Shown here: piece after piece, positions 45,856 to 57,493 of the stretch
How the letters are laid out: the number at the start of each line of letters is the position of its first letter
Numbering within the stretch: the first letter of the stretch is position 1
Origin: Synaphobranchus kaupii
Taxonomy: Eukaryota > Chordata > Actinopteri > Anguilliformes > Synaphobranchidae
NCBI GenBank assembly: GCA_029718625.1
Contig: CM056376.1
Location: forward strand, 112,790,112 to 112,854,111
Direction of reading: 5' to 3'
DNA: 64,000 bases
The notes under the pieces: model-generated
Database searches by the model: none
What the model was told of the DNA's origin: nothing
What the model saw: only the letters and a program-made list of their open reading frames with translations
Translations under genes and position numbers: made by a program

Positions 45856-48180
45856 TATAATAGCTGTGTGTATTGTTTTGATGGAAAGAATCAGTTTTGA
45901 GAAGAGAGAACATGGTTTTGAGTGCTGTGTTTCATTTTGCAAGAGATTTGTGGAGTTTTGACAAAGTGGGTAACTCTTTTCAGTTTTGTGTTTAGAGTTT
46001 TGAGAAATTGAGCCACAGTTTCTGGAAATGTGTTTAAATGTTTGGGGGGGAAAAAATACCTTTTCTTTGTACTGTTTTCAATTACGTAAATATATATAAA
46101 GGAGAATTTACAAATCACTGCTTTCTGCTTTTATGTGCATTTTACAAACTGTCCCGACTTTTTGGAATTGCAGTTTGTAGATTGTTATTGTTAACAATCT
46201 GCATATTTGGAGTCTTTTGTATTCAAAAGAATGAAGGGTTTTCACAGGTTATTGGGGATAAGTATACACATGCTGAAAAAAGGGATAATTAAAAAAAAAC
46301 TTTTTTATTGGGAATTGCATCTGTCATCATTTGACACTGTTCACTTTGAAAAAAAAACAAAAAAAATGAAACAAAATAAAACATTACCAGTAACCATTTG
46401 GAAACGTATCAATAAATCAGGGTCCTCACTGAGTACAAAAGAGGACATTAGAGACATGTATTAGGAGCCAATTGATTCATTTAATTTGATCATTTAAAAA
46501 AAATGTTACCTATTTGCAATATAGCCCAATAAGCACAGTAGGAACACAGGAATTTTATTCTTCATGGCATGCTTAGCTATTTCTGACATGATGTGGCTTA
46601 AGAGGGTAAATAGGCTAATCCCTCTAAACATGAAAAGCAACTAATTAAGAAAAATGAACAGCTTGTTAGAATTTTGGGATTGCAATTGTGGTTGGAACGA
46701 AAACCAGCATACACAGTGGTCCCCGAGGACCGAGTTTGGGAACCACTGCCATACATAACTATAGTGTTTCGTGTTTTTGTTACTCACCCAGTGTTTGCGG
46801 GTCTGGTGGACCCACAACATTATTCGGTTTTTAAAACAATAAATCCATAACAATTTACATAAAAATACTTCACAGATATTGACTTTATCTCAATTACAAG
46901 CAAAATAGACAGCATAGATGGTTAATATTGACCATTTACCTCTGCTAGATCACATTTATCAATAAAAGTAATATTTGTTTTTTGTGATAGAATTTGATTT
47001 TTGTGTTCTTTTACATGTTTATCACAGAAAATGAGCTAAGGCCAATGAGTCTCAGGTTGAGAAAATTATGAATTGTATAATTTTTCTTTTAGTAAACATT
47101 GAATACGGGTCCCACAGACCCAAACACCACACAAGGGTTAATGGGCTATATGACTATGTGCTCATTCAACCTCCAGGTGATTAATGTCATGAATAACTGC
47201 ATTCATTTTTACTATGGTTCATGAATATGAGAAATATATTTCAGTTGTTTCTCTCTCCATTAATCTGCACTAATTTCAGATTCCGTGCTATAGATGACCT
47301 GTGGTATAGTTGCCTGTATCCATGACAGATGCCTTGAAGAGTTTACCGCGTCATGTTGTCAAACAAATATCTTGAAGAAACGGGATGTAAAGTTTTCATT
47401 TGGCACTGAACTATCACTTTAAGAGGCAACTCTGAACATGTGGGGCTCTATCTTGGCAATCTTAGTGCTTGCTCTAAGCACATGGCGTTAAGTGCATTTA
47501 GGGCGTGTCCAAGTCCACATTGGCTATTTAAATGGCGGGTTTTTTGAGCGCTAAGCACAGCGCAATGGGCAAATGGGCTGAACCTAGTCTCTTCATTAAT
47601 TATAGGTGTGTCTTGGACGTGACATGCAATAAACAAATCAAAATGTCATATTGTCATATCCCATTCCCTTTAAAAGCCTGCTTTTCCACCTTGGCGGATT
47701 GCTTATATGGTGGCAAAACAGACATGCTTGTGTGTGTTTAGTGCGAGCAAGGAATAGGCTATATGGATCAATAGTATGATCAATATTATTCGGACTAACC
47801 ATTATGAGTTCCCAGTAATTCATGACAGTGCTGTTATAATACAAAATATATGCGGTTAAAAGCACCTGCAACAGTTGAGAATAAGCTACCAATGGCTTCC
47901 GCCTCACCTTAGAAAACGCCAAATTAGCCTGCTTGTTTAACGAATTTCGATTGATTATGCAATAAAACATTGTCAAACATCAATTCCATGAGGCTGTTCT
48001 CATGCAGTTCTCGAAGTTCAAGCTTCATACAAAGTTAATTACCTGCATTCTAATATTGATTAATAACACAAATACCGTTATGTTGCCTTCATGATGACAC
48101 CAAATACAATAAAGCTGTCAGGTTGGCAACCCTGCATATTTTCCCTTGTTTTATAATGTCCTTATTATAAAACAATATAT
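45856..48180. other. Intergenic stretch with transposon fragments
   Basis: It holds a solo terminal fragment of the Tc1 family of 13939-15500 (46090-46180, ACAAATCACTGCTTTCTGCT), a short hAT-like palindromic unit at about 46711-46745 (CAGTGGTCCCC...GGGAACCACTG), and a repeat-like segment at 47440-47640. No host gene is recognised. Confidence 0.45.
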
Positions 48181-48187
48181 ATAAATG

Positions 48188-48613
48188 TCACCAACGCGTT
48201 TTACTAGCAGCTAATGCTTTAAAAACAAGTCCACTTTCCCGGGAAGACCCATGAAAAGATCGTTCCCGGAATGGTTGGTCATCACTCGTCCGTATGTGGT
48301 GGTCTACTCCCTTCGCCAATCCAATGTCCCATTCATCAACGGAGAACACACCAACCCTCTTAGACAGCTTCTCTGCCAGTCTGTTGTTCGATTCCTCAGG
48401 CATGGGCAAGCCTTCAAAATCAAACAGCTGTGGGTCAATAGTGGAGAGAGTTGAGGCTTCACTGTTCTGCGGCACGGTAACTGTATCGGCCATATGCAAG
48501 TGGGCATTCACTGTGCCGGGTGGGATCACTGTCTCCTTCAGTGACTCATTACGCAGCAACACCAAGAACTTGTCCTTGTTAAGGGCAGATGGGAACAAAA
48601 CAGTAGGCTGCAC
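48188..48613 (-). pseudogene. LTR-retroelement pol fragment (protease-RT linker)
   Basis: A frame with the character of the Ty3/Gypsy pol region just before reverse transcriptase: LSKRVGVFSVDEWDIGLAKG followed by VDHHIRTSDDQPFRERS. In complete elements the RT fingers follow; here the sequence is lost after about 48230. No protease active-site motif is seen between gag and this fragment, so protease is also deleted. It belongs to the same element as the PNMA-like gag upstream on this strand. Confidence 0.65.
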
Positions 48614-48619
48614 CAGTAC

Positions 48620-50133
48620 ACTTGTAGGGAGAGCAGGAGAAGGAGCACTTCATCACTGCACTCCTCTTCACCATGGCATTTTTAGTCTCCTCCAATGAGT
48701 TGGTATTGTTTTCACTCTGGTCATTTTTTGCAGCTCGCTGTGAGTGGATCAGTTTCTGGATCACCTTTTGTGGGTTCTCTGGTAGCAATATGCCCATCCT
48801 CGCCACATCTGTCGCAGAAGAAATCCCCAGACAGCTTCCGTGTGGGTGACCTCCGCTGAGTGGTGCTGTATGAAGACCTCTCTTGGGCTGGCTTTTCAGC
48901 AAACTCTCTGGTGGGTTTCACTGTCATGACTGCTATCTGTTGCTTCAGTTTTCTCACTTCTCTCTTTAAGGCTTGGATGTCGTTATCGCCATCCGTGTCT
49001 TCAATAACACTAGTTAGTCTCTGCTCTTTAACTGTAGCGGGACGCTGTGGTTGCTTGGTGGTGAAGTCAGCGACTTGTCTTTTCAATGCTTTGACTTCTG
49101 CACTTAGCTATTGCATCTCTGACACTGCTGGCGGTTCATTACTGTTGAGTCGCACTGCCTTTACTGTTGGGTTCAGTCTGCGTCGTGCAGCTTCATACTC
49201 CTCTTTGGTCCGGATTTCATTCAACAGCTGCAGGAATGTGGGTGGTCTCTCTTTTCGCTCTGTCAGCCTGAGGTTCAACAACATCATGTCAGACCCTACT
49301 GCTCCTTGAATGAGCTGATCTAGATGCACTCTGTTAACTTCAGTGGGTGCTAGGCACCCTCTCTGCACCACATTCTTCAAAGCTCTCTCCATTCTTCTCA
49401 CAAATTCGGATAACTTTTCTTTGGGGTGCTGACACAGGAGTCTGAATGCAAAGTATAGATCTTCTCCTGCCTCAGGTGTCCCGAAACCATTCTCAAGGGC
49501 CTCTATGTACTCTCTGGGAGTTGCATGTGGGCTGCTAAACCTACCAGCTTGGATGATTTCTAAAGCGGGACCCTTCACACTTTAAGCAATCCTCATTTTC
49601 TTCTCTTTGTCTGACCTATCACATTGCTCTACCATAAGCTGAGCTTGGACTACCCAATTCTCCAAATTTTCCTTTCCGGCGGGTGTGGGATCAATCCCAG
49701 AAAAGGTGTGCAACCACCTGAACGCATTATTCTTACTCGCTGGTTTTGCAGCTTTTGCCATCAGATCCCCTACTGCTCTAATGATAGCTTCAGGTGAGCT
49801 GGCTTGAAGAATGTTGGGGCTAAGAGGCTCTGGCCCCTCTCTGTCTTCCCGGGATGGTCCTAAAATCCTCCAATGCTCAGCACCTCCTGCTGGCATCACT
49901 TCCTCTGGAATGACTTTAACATCTATCTTTTCACGGCACTCACATAGAGCAGTCAGACACTGGAGCTGAGAGTTGAAAGTTCTTCCTCGCACTCTAACGC
50001 GGCCAAGAGCTTTGATTGTTTGCAGTGTCTCTTCAATGAACACCACCTCAGTCTCTTGAGGAATATTTTCCACTAAAATAGCATATTCATGGTCTAGCCC
50101 CTCTCCTTTGCACCAATTATGGAGTTATGCCAT
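48620..50133 (-). pseudogene. PNMA-like Gag of an LTR retroelement, decayed
   Basis: PNMA proteins are domesticated Ty3/Gypsy-type Gags of vertebrates. The minus-strand frame can be followed from ATG at 50133. It has a PNMA-type N terminus (an NWCKG word, then VENIPQETEVVFIEETLQTI and GRVRVRGRTF), a linker, a capsid region (RWLHTFSGIDPTPAGKENLE, KGPALEIIQAGRF, TPREYIEALENGFGTPEAGE, HPKEKLSEFVRRMERALKNV), a coiled coil (IQALKREVRKLKQQIAVM), and a zinc knuckle, CDRCGEDGH, whose last Cys is missing. Breaks: TAA at codon 3 (about 50127-50125), in-frame TAA at about 49582, TAG at about 49108, and a frameshift within the knuckle near 48800. A pol fragment follows, so this is a retroelement copy and not a domesticated gene. 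Confidence 0.8.
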
Positions 50134-50156
50134 GGTGCACCCAGAGCGGGGTTAAC

Positions 50157-51881
50157 TGTAGTGTACCATTTTATTTATTGTCTACTAATAGTTTGACTTC
50201 TGTTCTATTTAGACTTGTCTTTGCGGGTCTGTTTACTTTACTTTATTTCTCAGTTAGATTTGACTAATAGGACAAACTAGTAGTGCTGTATATTTCACAC
50301 TTGAATAACAGCTCTGTATTAAGGTTCATTTATTTCTTTGTAGTGTCACAACAGCTATACCTGTAGATCTAAGTTTTAGTGTCTGGTCAAAACAAGTTGT
50401 CTTATTTTATTTTATCTAATCCCAGCGGTGCCTTCATTTTATGTAGTGCCCACCCCCTACTCTGTCTATAGACACCGTGAAAGGGAATAAACTAGTAAGA
50501 TGGGGCTATGGGTTCGTATACTAATGCTATCCTGAACAAGAGTAAACTATACCCAGCAAAATGTTGATGTTTAATGAACTCAGCTTATTATTCAGAATGA
50601 AATGACTAGACCAGACAACCTCTTTATATAAACATGTAATGTATTGAATTTAAGAATGTATCTACTTTAAGTTTTGACAGCGATGCAACCAGGCCCACAT
50701 CAATTATATCCTTTACACAAAATAAATCAATAAAGAATATAGTGCGATTCACAAGTCAATAGTTGCACACCAACAAATACCTTCATATACAGCCCCAGTA
50801 TAACAGTGATTTAGAGATGGGAAGAGTATCTAATATATAATAATTCTAAATGTAAATCGAATAGAGTGAGAAAGAATTTGTATAAAGCGAGATCAGGATT
50901 ATAATTAAAAAATATATATATATATTCAGTGGACAATATGATACTAGCTGTGAGTATACATCGAATAAAGCTAACTATCTATAGCGTTTAAATAGATTGG
51001 TTCTAATTACTTTGACTGTAATCAGTACTAGAGCAAATACCCCTTCGCTTTAAATGGAACCCATAGGAATGCTGTACACGGAACAGTGCAAATCACCTTG
51101 TGCTTTAAACAAAAACAAGTGCACGTACCTTTGTTGTACAAGTAATAGACACACAAGAGAAAAGAACAAAAGACATGTTGCTCAATGTCACAAATGTAAC
51201 AATAGTGGTGGGCCCACACACTGGCCAGGGGAGCTCTATATGTGCCCACATCGCACAGAGTGCTACCTGGTTAGTGTGAACGATGATCAAAATCCCACGA
51301 TGTCAGGGGAACTGTGTACGTGGGCACATCGCACAGAGTGCTGCCTGGTTAGTGTGAACGATGATCAAAATCCCACGATGTCAGGGGAACTGTGTACGTG
51401 GGCACATCGCACAGAGTGCTGCCTGGTTGATTAACTGCCGAATACTAAACTTAACGTGTTCCCACAAGCTACAGGGCTCACTGAAACGAGGCAGAGTATA
51501 AACGATACTGACAAGCTAACTCGCTACCATATTTGACTAGCAAGACAGTGAGAAAAACCGAACTCATAAGCTAACTCACTAGCATATTGGACTAGCAGCT
51601 AACCCATAAAGCGCAAGTGTAGTCGTACAGAAAATAAAACACGTCTCTCAAATGTACTATACAACCAAGTCGACGCCTATATGTGACTCCTACTGGGAGC
51701 TAGTATCAGCTACACAACCTCAAACTAAATATACTCCAAATCAACATACCTTGTACACGGTTGATCAACGTATAAGAGTCGACTCAAACAAGTATATAAA
51801 GCTGAATAAAGGATAATGTTGAGGAGATCGAACTGCATTTAACAATTGTAATAAGCCCAGACTTTTCTCACCCGGGCTACA
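50157..51881 (-). repeat. Candidate 5' LTR of the PNMA-like element
   Basis: On the minus strand the block starts TGTAGCCCGGG (51881) and ends ACACTACA (50157), so TGTAG...CTACA termini are inverted. It ends 23 bp before the gag ATG. The leader is very short and a clear primer-binding site is not seen, which weakens the call. A 78-bp tandem repeat lies inside. No second LTR is present on the low-coordinate side. Confidence 0.4.
51229..51428. repeat. 78-bp tandem repeat, about 2.6 units
   Basis: Units contain CATCGCACAGAGTGCTGCCT and GTGAACGATGATCAAAATCC. The second and third units are identical; the first differs at several sites (TGTGCCCACAT, GCTACC). The period of 78 keeps the frame open, but there is no sign of a real protein. 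Confidence 0.92.
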
Positions 51882-52118
51882 TATGCACTTGCACTATACC
51901 GGACCTGTAAAATGAAGTTGTCTATTCTAAATTATTTTATAATAATTCATATGTATTTACACTATACTGGACCTTTAAAATGAAGCCAGTCTGTTGAAGT
52001 CAGACTCATACTTGGTCCAAGATCTAGATCAGGGATGTGATTGCGCCTTAAGAAAAATACCAGAAATTTTCTTTCTTTTTTCATTGAAATAAACACTCCA
52101 ATTGAATGAATAAACACA

Positions 52119-52128
52119 TTTTATTTGT
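52119..52128 (-). promoter_or_regulatory. Poly(A) signal of the hAT-like gene
   Basis: The minus strand reads CAAATAAAATG about 80 bp after the TAA stop of the last exon, followed by a T/GT-containing stretch. Confidence 0.6.
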
Positions 52129-52202
52129 ATAGATTGCACTGTTCACATGGAAGAGGAAGGTGGGAGAGGGGTTGGAGAGGGCAGGACCTTATCTTTTCTT
52201 CT

Positions 52203-52278
52203 TTATTGCAAATGGTTCCACCACTCATCCACTCTGGTTTCCTCAGTCATGGCAGGCAGCACCATGTTACTTGCATAT
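52203..52278 (-). pseudogene. hAT-like protein, last exon
   Basis: The exon follows an acceptor (CATCTTAG, plus-strand CT at 52279-52280) and encodes a C terminus ending EETRVDEWWNHLQ before TAA at 52203-52205. An acidic-Val-Asp-x-Trp-Trp end is typical of the dimerisation end of some vertebrate hAT transposases. Joined to the previous exon, the split codon reads Arg and the frame continues without a stop. Confidence 0.55.
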
Positions 52279-52368
52279 CTAAGATGGCAAACAAGAGGTC
52301 GAGTTCACTATTAGACAATGATTGCTCACTAACCACATGAAACAATACAACAAAACAATCATACACAC

Positions 52369-52740
52369 CTGTATAGCTCATGCTGAAAGGCAGCTGTTTC
52401 TGCTTCATTAAGTCCCAAAGATGGTAGCATGTCAGGCAGTCTCTTGAGATAAGAAAGGACATAGTGACTTCCCCTCGTGTCTGGGTCAAGGCACGACAGG
52501 GTCCTCAGCGTCTGACTGTTGAGAGGCGGTTTTAACTGAAGGTCCAGAGCACAGTTGACATATGTCTGAATCACTTTGCTTGTAAAATCGTTCACCAGTG
52601 GGTGCCCTCTTCTGAGCTGGTCCAGGATACTGATGGCCTCTGAGCCCACAATAGGAGCATCAAGATGAGCTTCTGGAGACCTTAGATCAAGCATCTTCAG
52701 CTTTGGCCCAGACAATTCCCCCCCTTCCTGCACAGGAGAT
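52369..52740 (-). pseudogene. hAT-like protein, penultimate exon
   Basis: A 372-bp open exon between acceptor GGCTGCAG and donor AG|GTGTGT. It encodes DLRSPEAHLDAPIVGSEAIS near its start and LSYLKRLPDMLPSLGLNEAE near its end. I recognise it only as part of the C-terminal half of hAT-like proteins of the type found in fish. The exon is free of stops and the splice phases match, so decay is recent or the gene was selected. Without the catalytic domain it is unlikely to be a transposase. Confidence 0.5.
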
Positions 52741-52929
52741 CTGCAGCCAAACAAAATAAAAAACATTAATCTTTAGCTGTAACTGTGAAATTGCATTGTC
52801 CGTCCCTACCATATAAACAAATTAATGAATAAATAAATTGGGCTAATGAATAGAGCAATCAATACAAGGCATATCTGAGTATTTTGATAATAAGACAATA
52901 CTACCACTACCACCAGCACTACTACCAAC

Positions 52930-52962
<33 letters not shown>

Positions 52963-53639
52963 CTAAGAAGCTATTAGGTCTATTTACTTTCTTCATTTCA
53001 AAATTTTTAAAAACCCCTGGGGCATCCCTTCCTGTGCTATACAGTTGATAGACTAGGCTGATTTCTGCATCTCACCTTCTTGCAAATCCTGGTGTAGTGA
53101 GGTTTGGTCACTTTTATTCAGAATTAATTAAGTTCAACACTCAATTAGAATTCTATACGTCAGTAGAGCCCAACTTAGTGAAATAATGTAGACACAACAA
53201 TGGGTTGGAAAAATTACATATGTTTTATTGGCTACGACTATGAATATCTGAATAATAGAAACAATAATTGAGATAACATTCTATGACTTAATCAGAGGAA
53301 ATGATAATTATGTGACGGCTAAATATAGAAGCTAACAGTCCTACCATTAACAAAGGTTAGTTTGTGTTATGGGTTAATGACACGCTAAACTATATTTTGT
53401 GGTTAGCTCGTTTTATCAGTCTCATACATATAAAGTTTTAACAGTGTAAAACTATAAGGTCAGAGAAATTGGCTATTCCCGACCGAAACGCGCATAGCAA
53501 AACAAAATCTAAACAAAAGTAGGAACCAGCAGTAAAATGACCTCAACTGGGTATTACAGGTTTTATGCTAGCCTATCAATTGATGCCAGTGCTAAATAAA
53601 ATGCGTTTCAATACTTAACGGTAACAAAGGGAGGCCAGT
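52741..53639. other. Intron-like sequence of the hAT-like element
   Basis: AT-rich with an (AAT)n run at about 52928-52962. No exon recognised. Confidence 0.4.
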
Positions 53640-54374
53640 CCCGATTCTGTAGGTGGTGTCAGCTCGTCAGCTGGTCCAAGGTCCCGGCAGTTGCGTGGAC
53701 TCCTGGAGACTTCTTCACCGAAGTCGGGTCGCGACAGGTTTCCAGTCAGGTCGACGTGGACGTGCACAGGTCTCCACTTGGGTCCGGCCACAAGGGAGAC
53801 AGTAGAGGAACAGTCTGAAGAAACGTGTCCTCAAAACTGCTGTTGAGAATAAACCAGCTTGGTTTATTCTGTAGACGGTGGCAGGCCAACTCTGTCTCGG
53901 TGATCAGGCGAGATGCGGGTTGGGAAACGCAGAAGTCCGTCAGGGTTTCAGTGGTGCGTCTGGTACGGGTAAGACTGCGCCTTTCCCATCAGAGCTGTCC
54001 AGGTGCGTCTGGTCGGGGTAAGGCTGCACCTTTCCCATCAGAGCCGTCCGGGTGCTTCTGGTCGGGGTAAGGCTGTGCCTTTCCCATCAGAGCAAAGTTG
54101 GTAAAGTTCCCTGAGTTTTTATTGTAAAAATCCCTTTGGTCCCAACTGGTAGATGGCTTTAGGGCACCCATACAACAGATTGGCTCATTCCCTTGGAACC
54201 AACAATGAAACGTAGATGGACCAGCTATTTGCAATCACCTCAGGGTGTGTGTGTGTTAAATTTGGATCTCCCCTATCTTTCTCAACAGAAGGGGTTCCTA
54301 CCCAGACAGGCGCCTGATCGATCAAACAGTCTGTGTTCATCTCAGGGTCACATGAAGAATTTGGACAGACATCT
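53640..54374 (-). repeat. LTR-like sequence, arm 1 of an inverted pair
   Basis: The minus strand contains a likely poly(A) signal (AGAATAAACC at about 53862-53855) and upstream of it three tandem 49-bp units (CTGATGGGAAAGG...ACCAGACGCAC type, 53952-54095), a pattern seen in LTR U3/R regions. The part 53862-54374 matches 54911-55274 in inverted orientation. Both could be solo-LTR remnants of one family. Open frames in it (such as the one reading FHCWFQGNEP) recur in both arms but match nothing I recognise. Confidence 0.45.
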
Positions 54375-54910
54375 GTGAAGTTTTTCGACTTGTTCCCCAG
54401 CTCCTGCCACAGGTTCTTGAGCCGGTTCCTGCCTGCCTCTTGCACTCAATGCTTTTGAAGGATAGCATCGATGACATCCTTGTAAGTGCTTTTGTCTTCT
54501 TTATTTAAGAAGACAAAGTAATGTATGTCGCAAAACACAAAACCAATGGACCTCAAAAGAAAAGAAAGCGCTAATATATGAAGTGAATCAGATATTCAAA
54601 ACAATTACATATGGCATCTGGCATGTGAGAAATGACAAGTTAATCGTGGGAAAGCTCCAGTAAGCTGGGATATAAAATGAGCGAGGGAGAAACTGAAAAT
54701 GGAAACGGCAGTGTCAGAAAACAATAGCTAACAAAAGCAGGGCTGGACAGATAATGTTTCTGTGGTTTGACATTTATTGTATGCTATGCTTAGCTACACG
54801 AAACGCAGATAACGTTAGAAAAAAAAAAACTGCTATATTTTGAGACTGGACCCCCTGCGGAGTCATTCACAATTAACACTCCTGATCAACTGAGGCACAA
54901 TGGAGTGTCT

Positions 54911-55274
54911 GTCCAAATTCTTCATGTGACTCTGAGATGAACACAGACTGCTTGATCGCTGGTCCATCTATATTTCATTGCTGGTTCCAAGGGAATGAGC
55001 CAATCTATTGTATAGGTGTCCTAAAGCCATCTATCAATTTGGATCAAAAGGATTTTGACCATAAAAACCCATGTAACTTTACCAACTTTGCTCTGATGGG
55101 AAAGGGGCAGCCTTACCCCTACTAGACGCACCCGGCCAGCTCTGATGGGAAAGACGCAGTCTTACCCGTACCAGACGCACCACTGAAACCCTGATGGACT
55201 TCTGCGTTTCCCAACCCACATCTCGCCTGATCACCGAGACAGAGTTAGCCTGCCACCGTCCACAGAATAAACGA
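54911..55274 (+). repeat. LTR-like sequence, arm 2 of an inverted pair
   Basis: The inverted copy of 53862-54374, ending CCACAGAATAAAC. It has two rather than three of the 49-bp units. The spacer between the arms (54375-54910) has no recognisable gene. Confidence 0.5.
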
Positions 55275-56232
55275 GAATAACCGCCCAGCTACATCTGAGA
55301 AACGCGATATAGCTCTTTGTGTGAAGCAAATAAAATATGAACAAAAGAGTAGCCTACATTTTCAGTAGGACGCAGTATTGCATTTCCCAATGGAGAAATT
55401 ACACATTTTTTAAAGACAAAGTCGCAAATTAGGTCATGGCTCCGAAATTCCGAATCACCCTATCTAGCCTACTGTGTCCTTTGTAGCCTACTAGCATAGC
55501 CAACTCTTTAGTGACATGCAGTAGTTATGCGAAAAATATACTCCATACTATCAGCGAAAATCCGGAAATATATAATTTAAGTATGGCTACACTACATTTA
55601 GAGAACATTATATATAACATGATATAGCCTAACATCTAGAAGATAGCCTGCACATTTATAAGAAATTGTCCCACGCTGGTAAATATTAGGCTATGCTCCT
55701 TTTTAATAAAATAAAATAGCCTATAGATTAAAACCTTTAGTTTTTAACTGGCGATATAGTAACTCACACCAGGCCACCTATTTACGAACTAACTTGCCTG
55801 AATTGCACGAAAACAAACCGGATGTATTTATTTATAAATGTAGGCTAAATATTTTTAAAAGATCTGTGAATAACATAATAACAGTGGATGCAGCCAATTG
55901 TAGGAATTCGCCTACAAAGGACAGTAGTAGGTGATTCATTTCTGAGCAGTTTTTCAATTTTAAGTTGGGTTCTGCCTTCAGTCCGGGGAGTCCCCTCACT
56001 GCATGTGCACGCGTCTCTTTCTCGTTCTCATTCGCGAACGAGAGGAATCAGTGAACGAGAATGAGAGTCAGTGAACGAGAACGAGAGCGGTGGACGAGAG
56101 TCTGAACGAGATCAGTGAACGAATCCGGGAGGATCGAATCCGGGAGGATCGAATCCGGGAATGAATACTTTTAGCTAGTGAACGGAGTCAAAGGAACCGG
56201 GTCCCTGAAAGGAACTGTAATGCCCACCACTA
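55275..56232. mobile_element. Inserted repeat that truncates the hAT-like exon
   Basis: The right border reads GGAACTGTAATGCCCACCACTA, whose complement TAGTGGTGGGCATTACAG looks like a hAT-type terminus. It butts directly into the coding sequence at 56233, introducing the stop. At 56030-56170 lie short tandem units (GTGAACGAGA and GGGAGGATCGAATCC, each 3-4 times). The left border was not located, so the start coordinate is approximate. Confidence 0.45.
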
Positions 56233-56442
56233 ATCAATATTAAGGGAGAAGGGGACACTTCGTATTTCCTCTAGGATGTCATCGAGGATAATCTTCTTCA
56301 TACCATGTGTGAGTTTGTATGAAGCAGATGTCCTGTCCATGGACAGTTGGACAAGGGCTTTAGGGTCTATAGCCAGTCCTATTATTCCTGGCGTAATTGA
56401 TAGAGAAAGAGACTTCTCTGCAACAAAGCCAAGAACCAGTGC
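56233..56442 (-). pseudogene. hAT-like protein, upstream exon, truncated
   Basis: After the acceptor TTGTTCAG (plus-strand CT at 56443-56444), a frame of 70 codons reads VLGFVAEKSLSLSITPGIIG, then LSMDRTSASYKLTHGMKKII and IRSVPFSLNID. The SLNID end corresponds to the start of the catalytic core (first acidic residue) in related hAT-like proteins. The frame stops at once in inserted DNA. Confidence 0.5.
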
Positions 56443-57493
56443 CTGAACAACACAAACATAATTTGAGTAAAATACATAAAACACAAGCATTTCAAACCAT
56501 ACTGTATTATCATCATCATAGTAATATTTATTACCAGTCAAAACTATTCATTCAAACTCTGATTAAAATGTTATCTAAATGGCAAACCAACTGTGTTAAA
56601 AATGGTCATTCTGATCATTTTACTTATTTATTGAGAAATTAGTTATACGAAAACACTTACTTGATTCTGAGCAACACTGTCACAGAGGGGAGGCATTGAC
56701 GTGGTAGCACTGAAGAAAAATTGCAATTTCCGGGAAAAATCGGATTCTGTATATTCCCGTGAAATTTAGAATATACGGAGATAACCCGACTCTGTTCTAT
56801 TTCAAGTGTACCAGCAGCCAGACATCCCTGCACACTTCCGTTCACTTCAGCTACTCTGGAATTTATGGTACCGGATATTTCAATCATTGGTATCTGCCAA
56901 TTTTTGGGTTCGGATATTCCCATTCTTCGGGTGTCAGCTAACGTTATTTAGCCTACCTCAGGTTACACTTACTTACTCAGGTTTAGTGTCTTTTCAGGAA
57001 ATTCTGCCATCATAAATAATAAAGCATATAGCTAGTACTATACACAAACACAATGAAATATATGAACGTATTAGACTGCTAACAATGACAAACAAAATAC
57101 GGTAGGTGTTTCAAATGCGAGGAAGGACGTTCCGGAAGTACCTTGGCTTTGACGTCTTTACAGCATCTCGCGCCACTCAACAAAACTGCTAACGTTATCG
57201 ATAGCCGATGAAAATATTTTATGCAAGAATAGCAGGTCTGATAGATGTTGCTTTTGCGTTTCGCTTAGACCAGGAGGAAAAATCAAAACATAAATCAAGC
57301 TCAATATTGATCTCAAACTTTTTTTAAATTATGGATCTGCATGATTCACATGGGTCCTGATTTTAGGTCTGAAAAACCGGAATTTGGGTAAAAACCTGAG
57401 AAATCACATCCCTACTCGATGGATACCTTCATAAATGTGTTTTGCAGTGACAGCAGCATGCATGGACATGTGTTCTTTTTTAAATAATTTTAT

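Larger units (their letters stand above)
52030..57414 (-). mobile_element. Decayed hAT-like element with spliced gene (candidate)
   Basis: CAGGGATGTGATT at 52030 and its near complement AATCACATCCCTA ending at 57414 form possible TIRs of hAT type. Between them on the minus strand are exon-like pieces of a hAT-type protein (52203-52278, 52369-52740, 56233-56442), ending in a poly(A) signal. No 8-bp target duplication was found. Most of the catalytic domain is absent, and the middle is occupied by LTR-like repeats (53640-55275) and another insertion ending at 56232. Confidence 0.5.

Noticed and set aside
52030..57414. A domesticated host gene from hAT
   Set aside because: The catalytic region is missing, one exon is cut by an insertion, and possible TIRs surround the locus. 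A relic is the simpler reading; kept only as a finding to check.
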